A stretch of 64,000 bases of DNA, taken from CAZKFA01 sp964551925. GTDB lineage: Bacteria > Cyanobacteriota > Vampirovibrionia > LMEP-6097. The notes below the pieces were generated by a model. It was not told the origin of the DNA. It searched no databases and was given only the letters and a program-made list of their open reading frames with translations. The stretch lies in NCBI GenBank assembly GCA_964551925.1, contig CAZKFA010000002.1, positions 1-64,000 on the forward strand, given 5' to 3'. Position numbers and translations under genes: made by a program. Positions 17,465 to 26,033 of this stretch are shown here, in pieces (position 1 is the first letter of the stretch; each line of letters starts with the position of its first letter).

Positions 17465-18439
17465 ATGAATATCGAATTGAAAATCGCAGTTGAAGAAAAA
17501 GTCCAAGCAGACGGTACTATCAGAGGAACCGTTACTATGCACCCTCTATACAGAGGCTTCGGACACACTATTGGTAATACTTTGAGAAGAATGCTTCTAG
17601 GTAGAATCAAAGGCTCTGCTGTTACTCATGTACGTATCGAAGGCGTGAACCATGAGTTCACTTCGTTGAATGGTGTATCAGAAGATATTCTTAATATCAT
17701 TTTGAACCTTAAAGGTCTTGTAGTTAAAATGCACACAGATGACACTCGTACATTGTCTTTGAGAGCATCTGGTCAAGGTATGGTTACTGCTGCTCAAATC
17801 GAGTGCCCAAATGATGTTGAGATCATCAACAAGGATTTGGAAATTGCAAACCTAGCTGGTGATGGTAAGTTGAATCTAGAGATTGTTGTTGCTAAAGGTT
17901 ACGGTTATGTACCTTCTGAAGAGCATGAGAAATCTCAATCAGTAGATGTAATCCCTGTTGATTCAGTGTTTATGCCTGTTAAGAACGTTGCTTACTCTGT
18001 TGAACCAATCAGCATGACTGGTGAAGCATCTAAGCTTGATAAATTAGTTCTTGACCTATGGTCAGATGGTTCTATCTCTATTAACGAAGCGGTTGGTCAA
18101 GCAGCAGCTCAATTAGTTGAGTTGATGAACCCACTTATTTTCTACACGGGTCAAAAAGTTGGCGTTATCAAAACTGTTGATGAGACTGAGCATAAGAAAG
18201 AAGAGTCGCAAGACAATACTTCAGGTGTCAGTGTTGAAGAACTTGAGTTATCAGTACGTTCTTACAACTGCTTGAAGCGTGCTAATATAAACAGTTTGGC
18301 CGATTTACTTACCTTGAGTGATATTGATTTGATGAATATCAAAAACTTTGGTAAGAAATCAGCAGAAGAAGTTTTAGACAAGTTACAAGCAATGGGCTAT
18401 AACTTGCGCGGCACTAAAGGTAGATCGATGGCTGCTTAA
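17465..18439 (+). CDS. rpoA: RNA polymerase alpha subunit
   Basis: Scaffold of RNA polymerase and contact for activators. The 324-aa protein has the N-terminal dimer domain (with HPLYRGFGHTIGNTLRRML) to about residue 230 and the C-terminal domain (about 255-318, ELSVRSYNCLKRANINSLADL). A longer open frame starts at 17408, but ATG 17465 with an AGAAGGAAGG ribosome site is clearly the start. Confidence 0.97.
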   Translation: MNIELKIAVEEKVQADGTIRGTVTMHPLYRGFGHTIGNTLRRMLLGRIKGSAVTHVRIEGVNHEFTSLNGVSEDILNIILNLKGLVVKMHTDDTRTLSLRASGQGMVTAAQIECPNDVEIINKDLEIANLAGDGKLNLEIVVAKGYGYVPSEEHEKSQSVDVIPVDSVFMPVKNVAYSVEPISMTGEASKLDKLVLDLWSDGSISINEAVGQAAAQLVELMNPLIFYTGQKVGVIKTVDETEHKKEESQDNTSGVSVEELELSVRSYNCLKRANINSLADLLTLSDIDLMNIKNFGKKSAEEVLDKLQAMGYNLRGTKGRSMAA

Positions 18440-18457
18440 TTTAAACGAGGAAAAGTT

Positions 18458-18808
18458 ATGAGACACGGATGTAAAAGACATAAATTAAGTAGACCTGCTG
18501 ACCAGCGTAAAGCTGTGTTAAGAGCACTTACTACTAGCTTATTGCGCGAGAAGCAAATCAGCACTACTCTATCGAATGCTAAGGCGATGTCAGCAGTGGT
18601 TGACAAATTAATCACTCTTGCTCGTCGTGGGGATCTGCATGCGCGTAGGCAAGTAGCTTCCTATGTTCTTGATAAAGCTGTAGTTGCTGATGTATTTTCA
18701 GCAACAGCAGAGCGTTATAAAGATCGTAGTTCAGGTTTCACACGTATTGTTAAGAATGGCTTCCGTCGTGGTGATAATACAGCTTTAGCGATTATTCAAT
18801 TAGTTTAG
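18458..18808 (+). CDS. rplQ: Ribosomal protein L17
   Basis: Large-subunit protein near the exit tunnel. Starts MRHGCKRHKLSRPADQRKA and contains the family's TTSLLREKQISTT and the C-terminal RRGDNTALAIIQLV. Length 116 aa is normal. It closes the infA-rpmJ-rpsM-rpsK-rpoA-rplQ cluster. Confidence 0.97.
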   Translation: MRHGCKRHKLSRPADQRKAVLRALTTSLLREKQISTTLSNAKAMSAVVDKLITLARRGDLHARRQVASYVLDKAVVADVFSATAERYKDRSSGFTRIVKNGFRRGDNTALAIIQLV

Positions 18809-18836
18809 TAACTCATTTGAGTCATCTATAAGTTGC

Positions 18837-19313
18837 ATGCCACAGTTAGTTAAACCTAATGCTCAAACCTTTCAGGGACTTTTTGATCTAATTAAATTCT
18901 ATTCGGACCGTAAGGAAATGTTGCCGAAGACTCTTGATGAGCTTTATAGGCAAACGCGTGGCTTTAGAATTCTTCTTAATGAGGTTGATGACCTTAGTGA
19001 AGTGCCGCAGGTAATTGGTTCAGCACATTTGGATATTTTTACGCCGCTGCTGGGTGAGATCAAAAGCCTAGCAGTCGCAGAGGCCTTTGCTGGTAAAGGT
19101 TATGGAAGGTTACTTGTCGAGGATTGCGAGCGCGAGGCGCGTGAATTAGGTCTGAAGAAACTTTTTGTACTAACTTATAAACAAGGATTTTTTGAGAAGC
19201 TTGGTTATCATGTAGTTGATATCAAAACCCTGCCAGAGAAAGTGTTTCAAGAATGTGTCAAATGTCATTTCTATAATAGTTGTAATGAGATTGCCATGGT
19301 AAAGGAGATCTGA
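18837..19313 (+). CDS. GNAT acetyltransferase, ArgA-like (N-acetylglutamate synthase type)
   Basis: The 158-aa protein has the acetyl-CoA-binding motif V-x-x-x-x-x-GKGYGRLL and, near the end, KVFQECVKC ... CNEIAMV, the cysteine pattern typical of short ArgA-like N-acetylglutamate synthases. That would put it at the first step of arginine synthesis. No other arg gene is near. Its stop touches the ATG of the next gene (1-nt overlap), so both are cotranscribed. Confidence 0.8.
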   Translation: MPQLVKPNAQTFQGLFDLIKFYSDRKEMLPKTLDELYRQTRGFRILLNEVDDLSEVPQVIGSAHLDIFTPLLGEIKSLAVAEAFAGKGYGRLLVEDCEREARELGLKKLFVLTYKQGFFEKLGYHVVDIKTLPEKVFQECVKCHFYNSCNEIAMVKEI

Positions 19314-20113
19314 TGACTATCAATGTTGGTATAGCAAGACCACAAGCTTGGCTACTAGCTTCTGATAGTAGAACTAGTAATGCACTGAGATTTTGGAATA
19401 GCCCCAAAATCTTCCCTTTAACAGGAGCTTGTGTTGCAATGGTAAGAGGATTAGCTAATTTTATAAGAGCATCTGATTTAAATATTATTAGAGACAAGGA
19501 TGTTCTAGAAGCTGTTCAAAAGGGTCTTCAAGGAGCTAAGTCATTGGTAACACCAACCCAAGTTGTTAGAGCTGTTCGTCCACACATTCGAGATTTAGTT
19601 GCCTGTGATGAGATTGAGTCAATGCTATTAAAATTAAGACTTCATGCGGCAACTTGGTCATTTGTAGGCTTTGATTCTAAGAAGGCCCCTTCTTTAATTG
19701 AATTAGAATTACCAAATAATAGAATTGCACATTGTGAGAGGGCTTGTCCTGGGGAATTTTATTTTTTTGAAGGCAGTGGCAGAGCGGTTCTGAGAGATTT
19801 TTTGCGAGTAATAGAAAATAAACGTACTAGAACTAAATTTGAAAATATAATTTCTCGCAATATTAGAGATAAGGAGCGTAAAGGCAAATTTTTGAAGTTA
19901 ATGGAACGGGCTGGATCCTTTCGAGGACTTGCTTTCTTGAAGAATTTAGACATTGAAGAACAGCGCCGGCTATTGAAGGTTTTTTTGGATTTGCTAATAT
20001 TTTATGATCATCATGCTGAGTCTTTTAAGAATGAATATACGAGGCGGGGCACTATAGGCGGCCCTGTGAAAACCGCTATTGTAACTCCAGAGGGATCTAC
20101 GCTGTTTGTATAG
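19313..20113 (+). CDS. Hypothetical protein, possibly Ntn-hydrolase-like
   Basis: Not securely recognised. The N-terminal run GIARPQAWLLASDSRTS ... KIFPL and the C-terminal IGGPVKTAIVTPEG resemble the beta-strand layout of proteasome-like Ntn hydrolases, but the catalytic N-terminal Thr/Ser/Cys is not obvious (MTINV could expose Thr2). Mid-protein is Lys/Arg-rich and helical. It is coupled to the ArgA-like gene and overlaps the convergent aminotransferase by 17 nt. Confidence 0.6.
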   Translation: MTINVGIARPQAWLLASDSRTSNALRFWNSPKIFPLTGACVAMVRGLANFIRASDLNIIRDKDVLEAVQKGLQGAKSLVTPTQVVRAVRPHIRDLVACDEIESMLLKLRLHAATWSFVGFDSKKAPSLIELELPNNRIAHCERACPGEFYFFEGSGRAVLRDFLRVIENKRTRTKFENIISRNIRDKERKGKFLKLMERAGSFRGLAFLKNLDIEEQRRLLKVFLDLLIFYDHHAESFKNEYTRRGTIGGPVKTAIVTPEGSTLFV

Positions 20114-21287
20114 CTAGGGCTATTCTATTAATATCTTCTTCTTTAAGCTCTGGATAAATTGGTAAGCAGAGAATAGATTTAGTTGCTTTAATACTATTCG
20201 GGAAATCTTTATCTACAGCATTAAGAGGTGCAAAAACTTTTTGTTGATGCAGAGCTAGTGGATAATAAACTTCACTACTAATGCCCTGTGTTTGTAAGTG
20301 GTTTTTAATCTTATCTCTCACTGAACCAATTTCGTCGTTAGAGAGATTGTCATTAACTAATTGAATAGTATATTGATGATAAATATGAGTAGAGTCAGAA
20401 ATGTACTGTGGGACTTTAATAGAGCAGTTTTTAACTGTTTGCCCAGATAAATTTACATTGTATAATTTCGTAATCTCTTGGCGTTTATGATTCCAGTTTG
20501 TAATATAACGTAATTTAATCCTTAGTATCGCTGCTTGGATTTCGTCTAAACGAGAATTGACACCTAGCTCATCGTGATAGTAGCGCCTGCTAGAACCATG
20601 TACTCGTATACGTTTGAGCCTCATCGCAAGCTCGTCATCATTCGTAGTCAGCATGCCAGCGTCGCCAGCTGCTGATAAATTCTTTGTAGGATAGAAGCTA
20701 TATGTTCCTATATCACCAATAGTCCCTGCATAAGAAGGGACGCCTTCTTTAAGTTGCTCCTTCTTATATTTATACTGAGTCCCAAAAGCCTGTGCCGTAT
20801 CTTCGATCACCCTAAGATTGTGTCTCTGAGCAAGTTCCATGATGCTGTTCATGTCGCAGGCTTGCCCATAGAGATGCACAACTATAATAGCTTTGGTTCT
20901 TGAGGTAATTTTAGATTCGATTGATTTAGGGTCAATATTATAAGTATCGAGATTGATATCAGCGAAGACAGGAGTTGCTCCTACCATCGCAACAGCTCCA
21001 GCTGTTGCCATAAAAGTAAAGCTTGGTACTATAACTTCGTCACCAGCTTTAATATCTAATGCGAGTAGAGCTAAGATCAACGCGTCAGTGCCGTTGGCGC
21101 AGCCAATCGCATACTTAGCTCCAAGAAATGTAGCAGCCTCATTTTCAAAAGCTGTAACATTTGGTCCTAAGACATAATGACCTGATCTTAGTACGTCTAT
21201 AACGGCAGTTTCAATTTCAGATTGAATTTGCTGATATTGAGCCTTCAGGTCAAGCAAAGGGATAGACTTGATAGTGGAATTATTCAC
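20097..21287 (-). CDS. DegT/DnrJ/EryC1 family sugar aminotransferase
   Basis: PLP enzyme that aminates nucleotide-linked keto sugars for surface polysaccharide or LPS. Seen: CANGTDALILAL (cofactor pocket), VIEDTAQAFGT with the PLP aspartate, and the Schiff-base lysine in SFYPTKNLSAAGDAG. The 396-aa length is normal. The substrate cannot be inferred here; an oxidoreductase gene of the GFO/IDH/MocA family lies nearby but on the other strand. Confidence 0.9.
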   Translation of the reverse strand: MNNSTIKSIPLLDLKAQYQQIQSEIETAVIDVLRSGHYVLGPNVTAFENEAATFLGAKYAIGCANGTDALILALLALDIKAGDEVIVPSFTFMATAGAVAMVGATPVFADINLDTYNIDPKSIESKITSRTKAIIVVHLYGQACDMNSIMELAQRHNLRVIEDTAQAFGTQYKYKKEQLKEGVPSYAGTIGDIGTYSFYPTKNLSAAGDAGMLTTNDDELAMRLKRIRVHGSSRRYYHDELGVNSRLDEIQAAILRIKLRYITNWNHKRQEITKLYNVNLSGQTVKNCSIKVPQYISDSTHIYHQYTIQLVNDNLSNDEIGSVRDKIKNHLQTQGISSEVYYPLALHQQKVFAPLNAVDKDFPNSIKATKSILCLPIYPELKEEDINRIALAIQTA

Positions 21288-21299
21288 GAAACTTTATAA

Positions 21300-21395
21300 C
21301 TAAGCTTTTTTTGCTTTCTTGGCCTTACGTTTAGCATTTTTTGTTGCTCTTTTCGCGCCTTTTTGTTGTTTATCTGGGTTGATTTTTTTACTCAT
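21300..21395 (-). CDS. Tiny basic Lys/Ala-rich protein (31 aa)
   Basis: Starts MSKKINPDKQQKG and continues as Ala/Lys/Arg repeats. Composition suggests nucleic-acid or ribosome binding, but no family is recognised. A TGC-TAAAAT -10 box (21405-21410, minus strand) ends 9 nt before the ATG, consistent with a leaderless small gene. It lies just upstream of the aminotransferase on the same strand. Confidence 0.5.
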   Translation of the reverse strand: MSKKINPDKQQKGAKRATKNAKRKAKKAKKA

Positions 21396-21404
21396 AATAT
21401 TAGT

Positions 21405-21410
21405 ATTTTA
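21405..21410 (-). promoter_or_regulatory. Extended -10 box (TGC-TAAAAT)
   Basis: Drives the 31-aa gene and probably the aminotransferase; 9 nt separate it from the ATG. Confidence 0.5.
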
Positions 21411-21436
21411 GCATGTGCAAAAGTATTGCTAATATC

Positions 21437-21565
21437 CCCGCTACTTGGGTAGGCTTCCGGCAGCTCCGGTCCCTGTCTTTCTCACTTCGTTCGAAAGCAG
21501 GGACATGGCTCCGCTGCTCCCCTGCCTATCAATCTTGAGAATCAATTTACTACCCAAGTAGCGGG
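21437..21565. repeat. GC-rich element with perfect 16-bp terminal inverted repeats
   Basis: CCCGCTACTTGGGTAG (21437-21452) is exactly repeated in inverse at 21550-21565. Between them are further nested pairs: TAGGC with GCCTA, and GTCCCTG with CAGGGAC closing a CTTTC-GAAAG stem. The GC content is visibly above the surroundings. It carries no gene; it looks like a miniature mobile element or a structured RNA. Confidence 0.65.
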
Positions 21566-21617
21566 ATTGAAGAGTATAAATTTTGTGGGAGACCATATGA
21601 TATCCTTGTGGATATCT

Positions 21618-21693
21618 GGGCCTGTAGCTCAATTGGTAGAGCGCTTCCATGGCATGGAAGAGGTAGTGAGTTCGAACCCCATCAGGTCCACCA
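21618..21693 (+). tRNA. tRNA-Ala (GGC)
   Basis: Full cloverleaf: acceptor GGGCCTG with CAGGTCC, D-arm GCTCAATTGGTAGAGC, anticodon stem CTTCC-GGAAG with loop ATGGCAT (anticodon GGC), T-loop TTCGAAC, encoded CCA at 21691-21693. A 7-bp hairpin (21599-21616) lies directly upstream. Confidence 0.95.
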
Positions 21694-21714
21694 TTTTGTT
21701 AAACTTATTAGTTT

Positions 21715-22743
21715 ATGATTAGAACAGCACTAGTAGGTTTTGGTAAGTCGGCTAAAGTTTTTCATTTACCTTTTCTGGAAATTTTGCCTCAATACACAAT
21801 CACAGCCTTTGTTTCATCTAGGGTTGATGAGATTAATGCAAGATATCCTCAAGCCAAAGTTTATTCTCATATAGCTGAGCTTGCAGAAGATAAAGATATT
21901 GATTTAGTTATTATCAACTCGCCAACTTTTTTACATTATGAGCAAGCAAAAATATTATTGCAAGCAGGCAAGCATCTAGTTGTAGAGAAGCCTTTTACGG
22001 TGAAGCATACAGAGGCAAAAGAATTAATAGAGTTAGCGGCTAATAAGGGACTCAAATTGACTGTCTATCATAATAGACGCTGGGACAATGGTTTCTTGAC
22101 TCTGAGAAAATTAATTGACCAAAATATTCTTGGTGAAATCTATCATTATGAAGTTAATTATGATAGATGGAGACCTATCGTACAAAGCAGATGGCGAGAG
22201 CAAGATACAGCAGGAGCAGGTATACTTTATGATCTTGGTTCTCATATGATTGATCAAATGCTCATTCTCTTTGGCGAACCTGATGATGTTATACCTGATA
22301 TTCAGTGTCAAAGAGAAGGCTCTTTGGTTACAGATTATTTTCATTTGATTTTTAAGTATGGACGGATGCGAGCAGTCTTGCGCGCGTCTTCATTAGTACA
22401 AGCCTCACCAAATCATTTACTGGTACATGCTGCAAACGCCAGTCTCTGGCATAATAATATGGACCCTCAAGAACAAGCTTTAATACAGGGACTTAGTCCA
22501 TCATTGCCTAGTTGGGGCATTGATAGTCAATCTGTGACTAAGCTTGTTAGGAATGTTGATGGCAATCGACAAGAGATTTTGGTTAATACAGAGAGAGGCT
22601 CGTATCAAAGTTTCTATGAGTTAATGGCCAAAGCAATACTTTATAACGAGCCTGTTCCAGTTGATGCAAATGAAATATTGCCAGTGATTAAAATCTTGGA
22701 GAATCTTAATAGTCCGATTACTAATACCCATTTTCAGAAATAG
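21715..22743 (+). CDS. GFO/IDH/MocA family oxidoreductase
   Basis: NAD(P)-dependent sugar or inositol dehydrogenase-like enzyme. The 342-aa protein has the Rossmann start ALVGFGKSAKVFHLP (about residues 4-18), the family EKP motif in LVVEKPF (about 95-101) and YHNRRWD (about 119-125). Length is normal. The substrate is unknown. The gene end forms a hairpin that overlaps the stop codon. Confidence 0.9.
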   Translation: MIRTALVGFGKSAKVFHLPFLEILPQYTITAFVSSRVDEINARYPQAKVYSHIAELAEDKDIDLVIINSPTFLHYEQAKILLQAGKHLVVEKPFTVKHTEAKELIELAANKGLKLTVYHNRRWDNGFLTLRKLIDQNILGEIYHYEVNYDRWRPIVQSRWREQDTAGAGILYDLGSHMIDQMLILFGEPDDVIPDIQCQREGSLVTDYFHLIFKYGRMRAVLRASSLVQASPNHLLVHAANASLWHNNMDPQEQALIQGLSPSLPSWGIDSQSVTKLVRNVDGNRQEILVNTERGSYQSFYELMAKAILYNEPVPVDANEILPVIKILENLNSPITNTHFQK

Positions 22744-22759
22744 TCTTTCTGAAAATGGG
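22727..22759. terminator. Perfect 14-bp hairpin over the oxidoreductase stop
   Basis: CCCATTTTCAGAAA pairs perfectly with TTTCTGAAAATGGG across a 5-nt loop that includes the stop codon. No T-run follows, so termination is not certain. It forms part of the repeat field beside the DUF4143 gene. Confidence 0.5.
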
Positions 22760-22777
22760 CTTAAATCAGAAATAGCA

Positions 22778-22792
22778 TTTCCAAAAATAGCC
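22778..22792 (+). repeat. Left inverted repeat flanking the first DUF4143 gene
   Basis: TTTCCAAAAATAGCC is exactly inverted at 24005-24019, on the far side of the ATPase gene. Confidence 0.6.
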
Positions 22793-22804
22793 ATTGAATG
22801 CTTG

Positions 22805-23959
22805 CTATATCTTGAGTATTTTAGGCAAGAGCTTCAAGAAATCCAGAATAGGCAAAGCTCTAATCCCCTCATCAAAGTAAAGTTTTTTGTTGCCACCATA
22901 AATAATATAGCCTTGTGCTTCCGGATAATCTTCCAAAAAAAGTTTGAGCCCTTTTAGATCTGATGATGAAACTGTATTTGATCGTTTAACCTCGATTGCA
23001 ATAAAATTCTTAGGGCCATAGACTATGAAATCAACTTCTTGATCATTTATGGTTCGCCAGTATTGAATTTTGTATCCTAATTCATAATAGTGATTGAGAG
23101 CGATTAATTCTTGAAGAATCAAAGTTTCTAGGGCGTGCCCTTCTATTTCTCTGACTGAATCGATGATACCCTTTGGTCTGATAGATTGATAGACACCAAC
23201 ATCAAAAAAATAAAATTTTGGATGATCTATGAGTTTACGTTTGGCTCTTTTGCTAAAAACACTTAATCTATAACTCAGTAGCATATCTTCTAGTAAATCA
23301 AAGTAGTTAGAAACCGTTCTAGCATTGATTCCTATATCACGGGCTACAGAAGACATATTGAGTACACTTGCTTGAGAGAAACTAGCTGCTTCAAGGAATC
23401 GACTAAAGGCTTCTAGATTACGGCTTAAGCCCTCTTGCATTACTTCTTCATATAGATAAGTTTTGGTATAAGAATCCAAATATTTTTTTGCTTGAGAACT
23501 TGGTGCGTCATAAACTTTTGGGAGCATGCCGAAGTTCAATGCTTTATCCAAATCAAAATCACTCTTAAGTTCTTGGAAACTTAATGGATACATGTTGTAA
23601 GTGTGGGCTCTACCAGCGAGCAAATTAGTTTCAAGCTTTTTGAGCTTACGAGCACTTGAGCTAGTGAGTATGAATTTATATTTTTTGTCTTCAATTAGTT
23701 TGTGGACTAAATCGAGTAGAACGGGGGCTTTTTGGACTTCGTCTATTACTATCCAGCCTTTATAGCCAGGAGGGATTTGCTCTGCCAATCGATTAGGTTT
23801 AGTATTGAGTTCAACTCTAGTCTCAGGGTCAAGTAAATTGAAAAACAAAGCGTCTTTTAATTGTTTTTTGAGCCAATAACTTTTACCTGTGCCCCTAGCT
23901 CCAAACAAAAAGAAACTATTGTTGTTTTTGAGAGGTTTTTGTAATAAACGCTGATACAT
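22805..23959 (-). CDS. AAA family ATPase with DUF4143 domain (first copy)
   Basis: Widespread bacterial/archaeal ATPase family of unsettled role, common in accessory DNA. Walker A GARGTGKS (about residues 21-28), Walker B WIVIDEVQ, sensor-like FILTSSSAR, then a helical linker, and the C-terminal DUF4143 with VDFIVYGPKNFIAIEVKR, resembling a PD-(D/E)xK nuclease core. ATG 23959 is chosen since a TGA-TACAAT -10 box (23967-23972) lies 7 nt upstream. The gene is bounded by a 15-bp inverted repeat and is distinct from the second copy at 24798. Confidence 0.85.
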   Translation of the reverse strand: MYQRLLQKPLKNNNSFFLFGARGTGKSYWLKKQLKDALFFNLLDPETRVELNTKPNRLAEQIPPGYKGWIVIDEVQKAPVLLDLVHKLIEDKKYKFILTSSSARKLKKLETNLLAGRAHTYNMYPLSFQELKSDFDLDKALNFGMLPKVYDAPSSQAKKYLDSYTKTYLYEEVMQEGLSRNLEAFSRFLEAASFSQASVLNMSSVARDIGINARTVSNYFDLLEDMLLSYRLSVFSKRAKRKLIDHPKFYFFDVGVYQSIRPKGIIDSVREIEGHALETLILQELIALNHYYELGYKIQYWRTINDQEVDFIVYGPKNFIAIEVKRSNTVSSSDLKGLKLFLEDYPEAQGYIIYGGNKKLYFDEGIRALPILDFLKLLPKILKI

Positions 23960-23966
23960 CAATGTT

Positions 23967-23972
23967 ATTGTA
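23967..23972 (-). promoter_or_regulatory. Extended -10 box (TGA-TACAAT) of DUF4143 gene 1
   Basis: Seven nucleotides separate it from ATG 23959; the message would be leaderless. Confidence 0.5.
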
Positions 23973-24004
23973 TCATATTTTCAGCATTACTATTTCTAAT
24001 TTAA

Positions 24005-24039
24005 GGCTATTTTTGGAAATACTATTGCTGAAAATAGCC
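24005..24039. repeat. Right flanking repeat with hairpin
   Basis: GGCTATTTTTGGAAA (24005-24019) inverts the left repeat. The unit also closes on itself: GGCTATTTT (24005-24013) pairs with AAAATAGCC (24031-24039). Confidence 0.6.
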
Positions 24040-24063
24040 CTAAATCTATTGATTAAAAACCAT

Positions 24064-24183
24064 CTAAGTTAATTTTATCAGCAACCAAAAAACTTTCTTA
24101 CAAGCAAGCTCTTAGAGCTGTTATTATGATAGTGCCATAGAGTTCCAGTTGCTTTATCTTCGCTGCTGCTATCAGGTCCACCG
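24064..24183 (-). pseudogene. Decayed duplicate of the cinA 3' end
   Basis: Read on the minus strand this matches the CinA C-terminus: GGPD-SSSED-KATGT corresponds to CinA GPDGGSEVKPIGT, then after a gap NW-S, LS, then ELACKKVFWLLIKL, with three in-frame stops. At DNA level 24071-24108 equals 26041-26078 in 37 of 38 positions. It is a partial duplication or insertion footprint, not a functional gene. Confidence 0.8.
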
Positions 24184-24185
24184 TT

Positions 24186-24290
24186 ATGAATATAATTGAA
24201 TTTCAATCAGCTTATTCTGAACAAATTATTGACTTAATTTTAGATATTCAGAATGATGAATTTAAGGTAAACAATGTCTTTTTTCTATAA
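24186..24290 (+). pseudogene. N-terminal fragment resembling a GNAT acetyltransferase
   Basis: A 34-codon frame, MNIIEFQSAYSEQIIDLILD then IQNDEF, resembles the start of GNAT-family acetyltransferases and then breaks off into the next gene. It overlaps the pterin dehydratase start by 17 nt. Probably a remnant; it could instead be a short upstream coupled peptide. Confidence 0.4.
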
Positions 24291-24621
24291 GGACCTCAAA
24301 ACTTGCAAAGATCATGGCGCTTGTCCCTCTATAGCATTGACTGTGGAGCAACTACAAGAACTTGCTCCACAGTATCCTACTTGGCAATTGGATCTAGGGC
24401 AACCAAATAAAATTACTAGAGAATTTAAATTTGAAACTTATCAAGCTGCTCTTACTTTCGTGAATCAAGTAGCGAAGTTGGCTGAAGCGACGAGTCATCA
24501 TCCAGATATAGTTTTCAAATGGGGTTCGGTACAAGTTGAATACTGGACTCATAATGCTAATGGACTGACGATGATGGATTTTGAGGCAGCAGGGAAGATT
24601 GATGAAATCGATTCGGCTTAG
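24274..24621 (+). CDS. Pterin-4a-carbinolamine dehydratase family protein
   Basis: Family that dehydrates 4a-hydroxytetrahydropterins. The 115-aa protein shows the active-site pattern ATSHHPDIVFKWGSVQVEYW followed by T-H and D (HHPD, W-x-H, D). Its N-terminus carries two cysteines (CKDHGAC). No phenylalanine hydroxylase is in the window, so the partner is unknown. It lies inside the segment bounded by the duplicated cinA end. Confidence 0.9.
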   Translation: MSFFYKDLKTCKDHGACPSIALTVEQLQELAPQYPTWQLDLGQPNKITREFKFETYQAALTFVNQVAKLAEATSHHPDIVFKWGSVQVEYWTHNANGLTMMDFEAAGKIDEIDSA

Positions 24622-24772
24622 TAAGGCTTGTAAATCTAATTTACCATTTAGGTATAGTTATCCCATAATAGTAAAATATCCTAAAGTCTTTGTAATATAA
24701 GGACATTTAGAATGAATAAGACCATAGATATGTGTTATGATTTATTTTGGTTAAAATTATTTACTATTTTGG

Positions 24773-24778
24773 TATAAT
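24773..24778 (+). promoter_or_regulatory. Extended -10 box (TGG-TATAAT) of DUF4143 gene 2
   Basis: Consensus TATAAT with a TGG extension; the leader to ATG 24798 would be about 12-14 nt. The 176-bp gap before it holds no gene that I can see. Confidence 0.5.
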
Positions 24779-24797
24779 GGGTCTGGAATGGTAATTT

Positions 24798-26009
24798 ATG
24801 CAGATGGACTTAAATCGTGAAATTCTTGGAGATTTAATCAACAAGATTAATAGCAAAAATATTTCAATTCTAATAGGACCAAGACAAGTTGGTAAGACAA
24901 CTCTACTTAAATTAATCCAGAAATGTGCCGAACAACAAGCTTTGAAAACTTATTTTTTTGATTTCGAAGATCCAAGGGTGCTAGCTGAATTCAATAAAGA
25001 CCCGAAAGATGTTTTTCAGATGCTGATTGATTTACAAGCAGATGTTTTGTTTTTTGACGAGTTCCATTATGTCGAAAATATATCCAAAATTTTCAAAGCA
25101 ATCTATGATTCACCCCATAGGCAAACAATTTTTGCAAGTGGTTCATCGTCGTTAGAGATTCATAAGCATCTTAAGGAGAGTATGGCTGGAAGAAAATTTA
25201 GCTATAATATTTACCCTCTTAGTTTTACTGAAGCTCAGTCTGTGATTGAATTTGATGATTATTTGATTTGGGGAGGTATGCCAGCTATAACTAAAACACA
25301 GAGTGATAAAGATCGATTACAAGTACTAAGTGAGATCTTATCGAGCTATGTAAATAAGGATATTAAGTCACTAATTAAAGAAGAGAACATCACTGCTTTT
25401 AATCATCTATTAAAATTATTAGCTTTTAATCAGGGACAAATTCAAGAAATAAGTAGCCTTGCTACTGAAGTTAGATTAGATACCAAAACCCTAGAGAGAT
25501 ATTTAGAGATTTTGGAGCAAACATTTATCCTATATAAGCTTAATAGTTATGCGAAGAATCTTTCTAATGAATTAAAGAAATCTAAGAAATATTACTTATA
25601 TGACAATGGTATTAGGAACCTTCTGGTGAGTGATTTTGAGAAGATTAAAGATCGGCAAGATAAAGGGTTGCTATATGAAGCTTATGTGTTAAATTATTTG
25701 CGCTCTAAGATTCTACCAAATATGGAGCTGAGATTTTGGAGAACTAAAGACCAAAAAGAAATAGATTTTGTTTTATTGAAAAATCAAAAACCTTATTTGT
25801 TTGAAGTTAAATCCCATCTAACTAAAATTGATTTTCCTAATCATATTAGTAATTTTATTAAACATTATCCTGAAACCAAAATGGCATTTGTAATTAATGA
25901 AGAAAGGGAAAGCATTATAAATTTACAAGGTGTTGATCTACATTTTATTAGAATCAGAGATTTAGAAGAGAATGCTATCATCAAATCTATTCTACAAACG
26001 GTGGCCTAA
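24798..26009 (+). CDS. AAA family ATPase with DUF4143 domain (second copy)
   Basis: Same family as 22805-23959 but only distantly alike. Walker A GPRQVGKT (about residues 27-34), Walker B VLFFDEFHY, IFASGSSS, helical middle, and C-terminal EIDFVLLKNQKPYLFEVKS with the EVK nuclease-like core. The gene lies between the cinA remnant and intact cinA and may have arrived with the duplication. Codon use is AT-rich, like the surroundings. Confidence 0.85.
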   Translation: MQMDLNREILGDLINKINSKNISILIGPRQVGKTTLLKLIQKCAEQQALKTYFFDFEDPRVLAEFNKDPKDVFQMLIDLQADVLFFDEFHYVENISKIFKAIYDSPHRQTIFASGSSSLEIHKHLKESMAGRKFSYNIYPLSFTEAQSVIEFDDYLIWGGMPAITKTQSDKDRLQVLSEILSSYVNKDIKSLIKEENITAFNHLLKLLAFNQGQIQEISSLATEVRLDTKTLERYLEILEQTFILYKLNSYAKNLSNELKKSKKYYLYDNGIRNLLVSDFEKIKDRQDKGLLYEAYVLNYLRSKILPNMELRFWRTKDQKEIDFVLLKNQKPYLFEVKSHLTKIDFPNHISNFIKHYPETKMAFVINEERESIINLQGVDLHFIRIRDLEENAIIKSILQTVA

Positions 26010-26033
26010 ATTGAGAGCTTCTTGAAATAAGAG

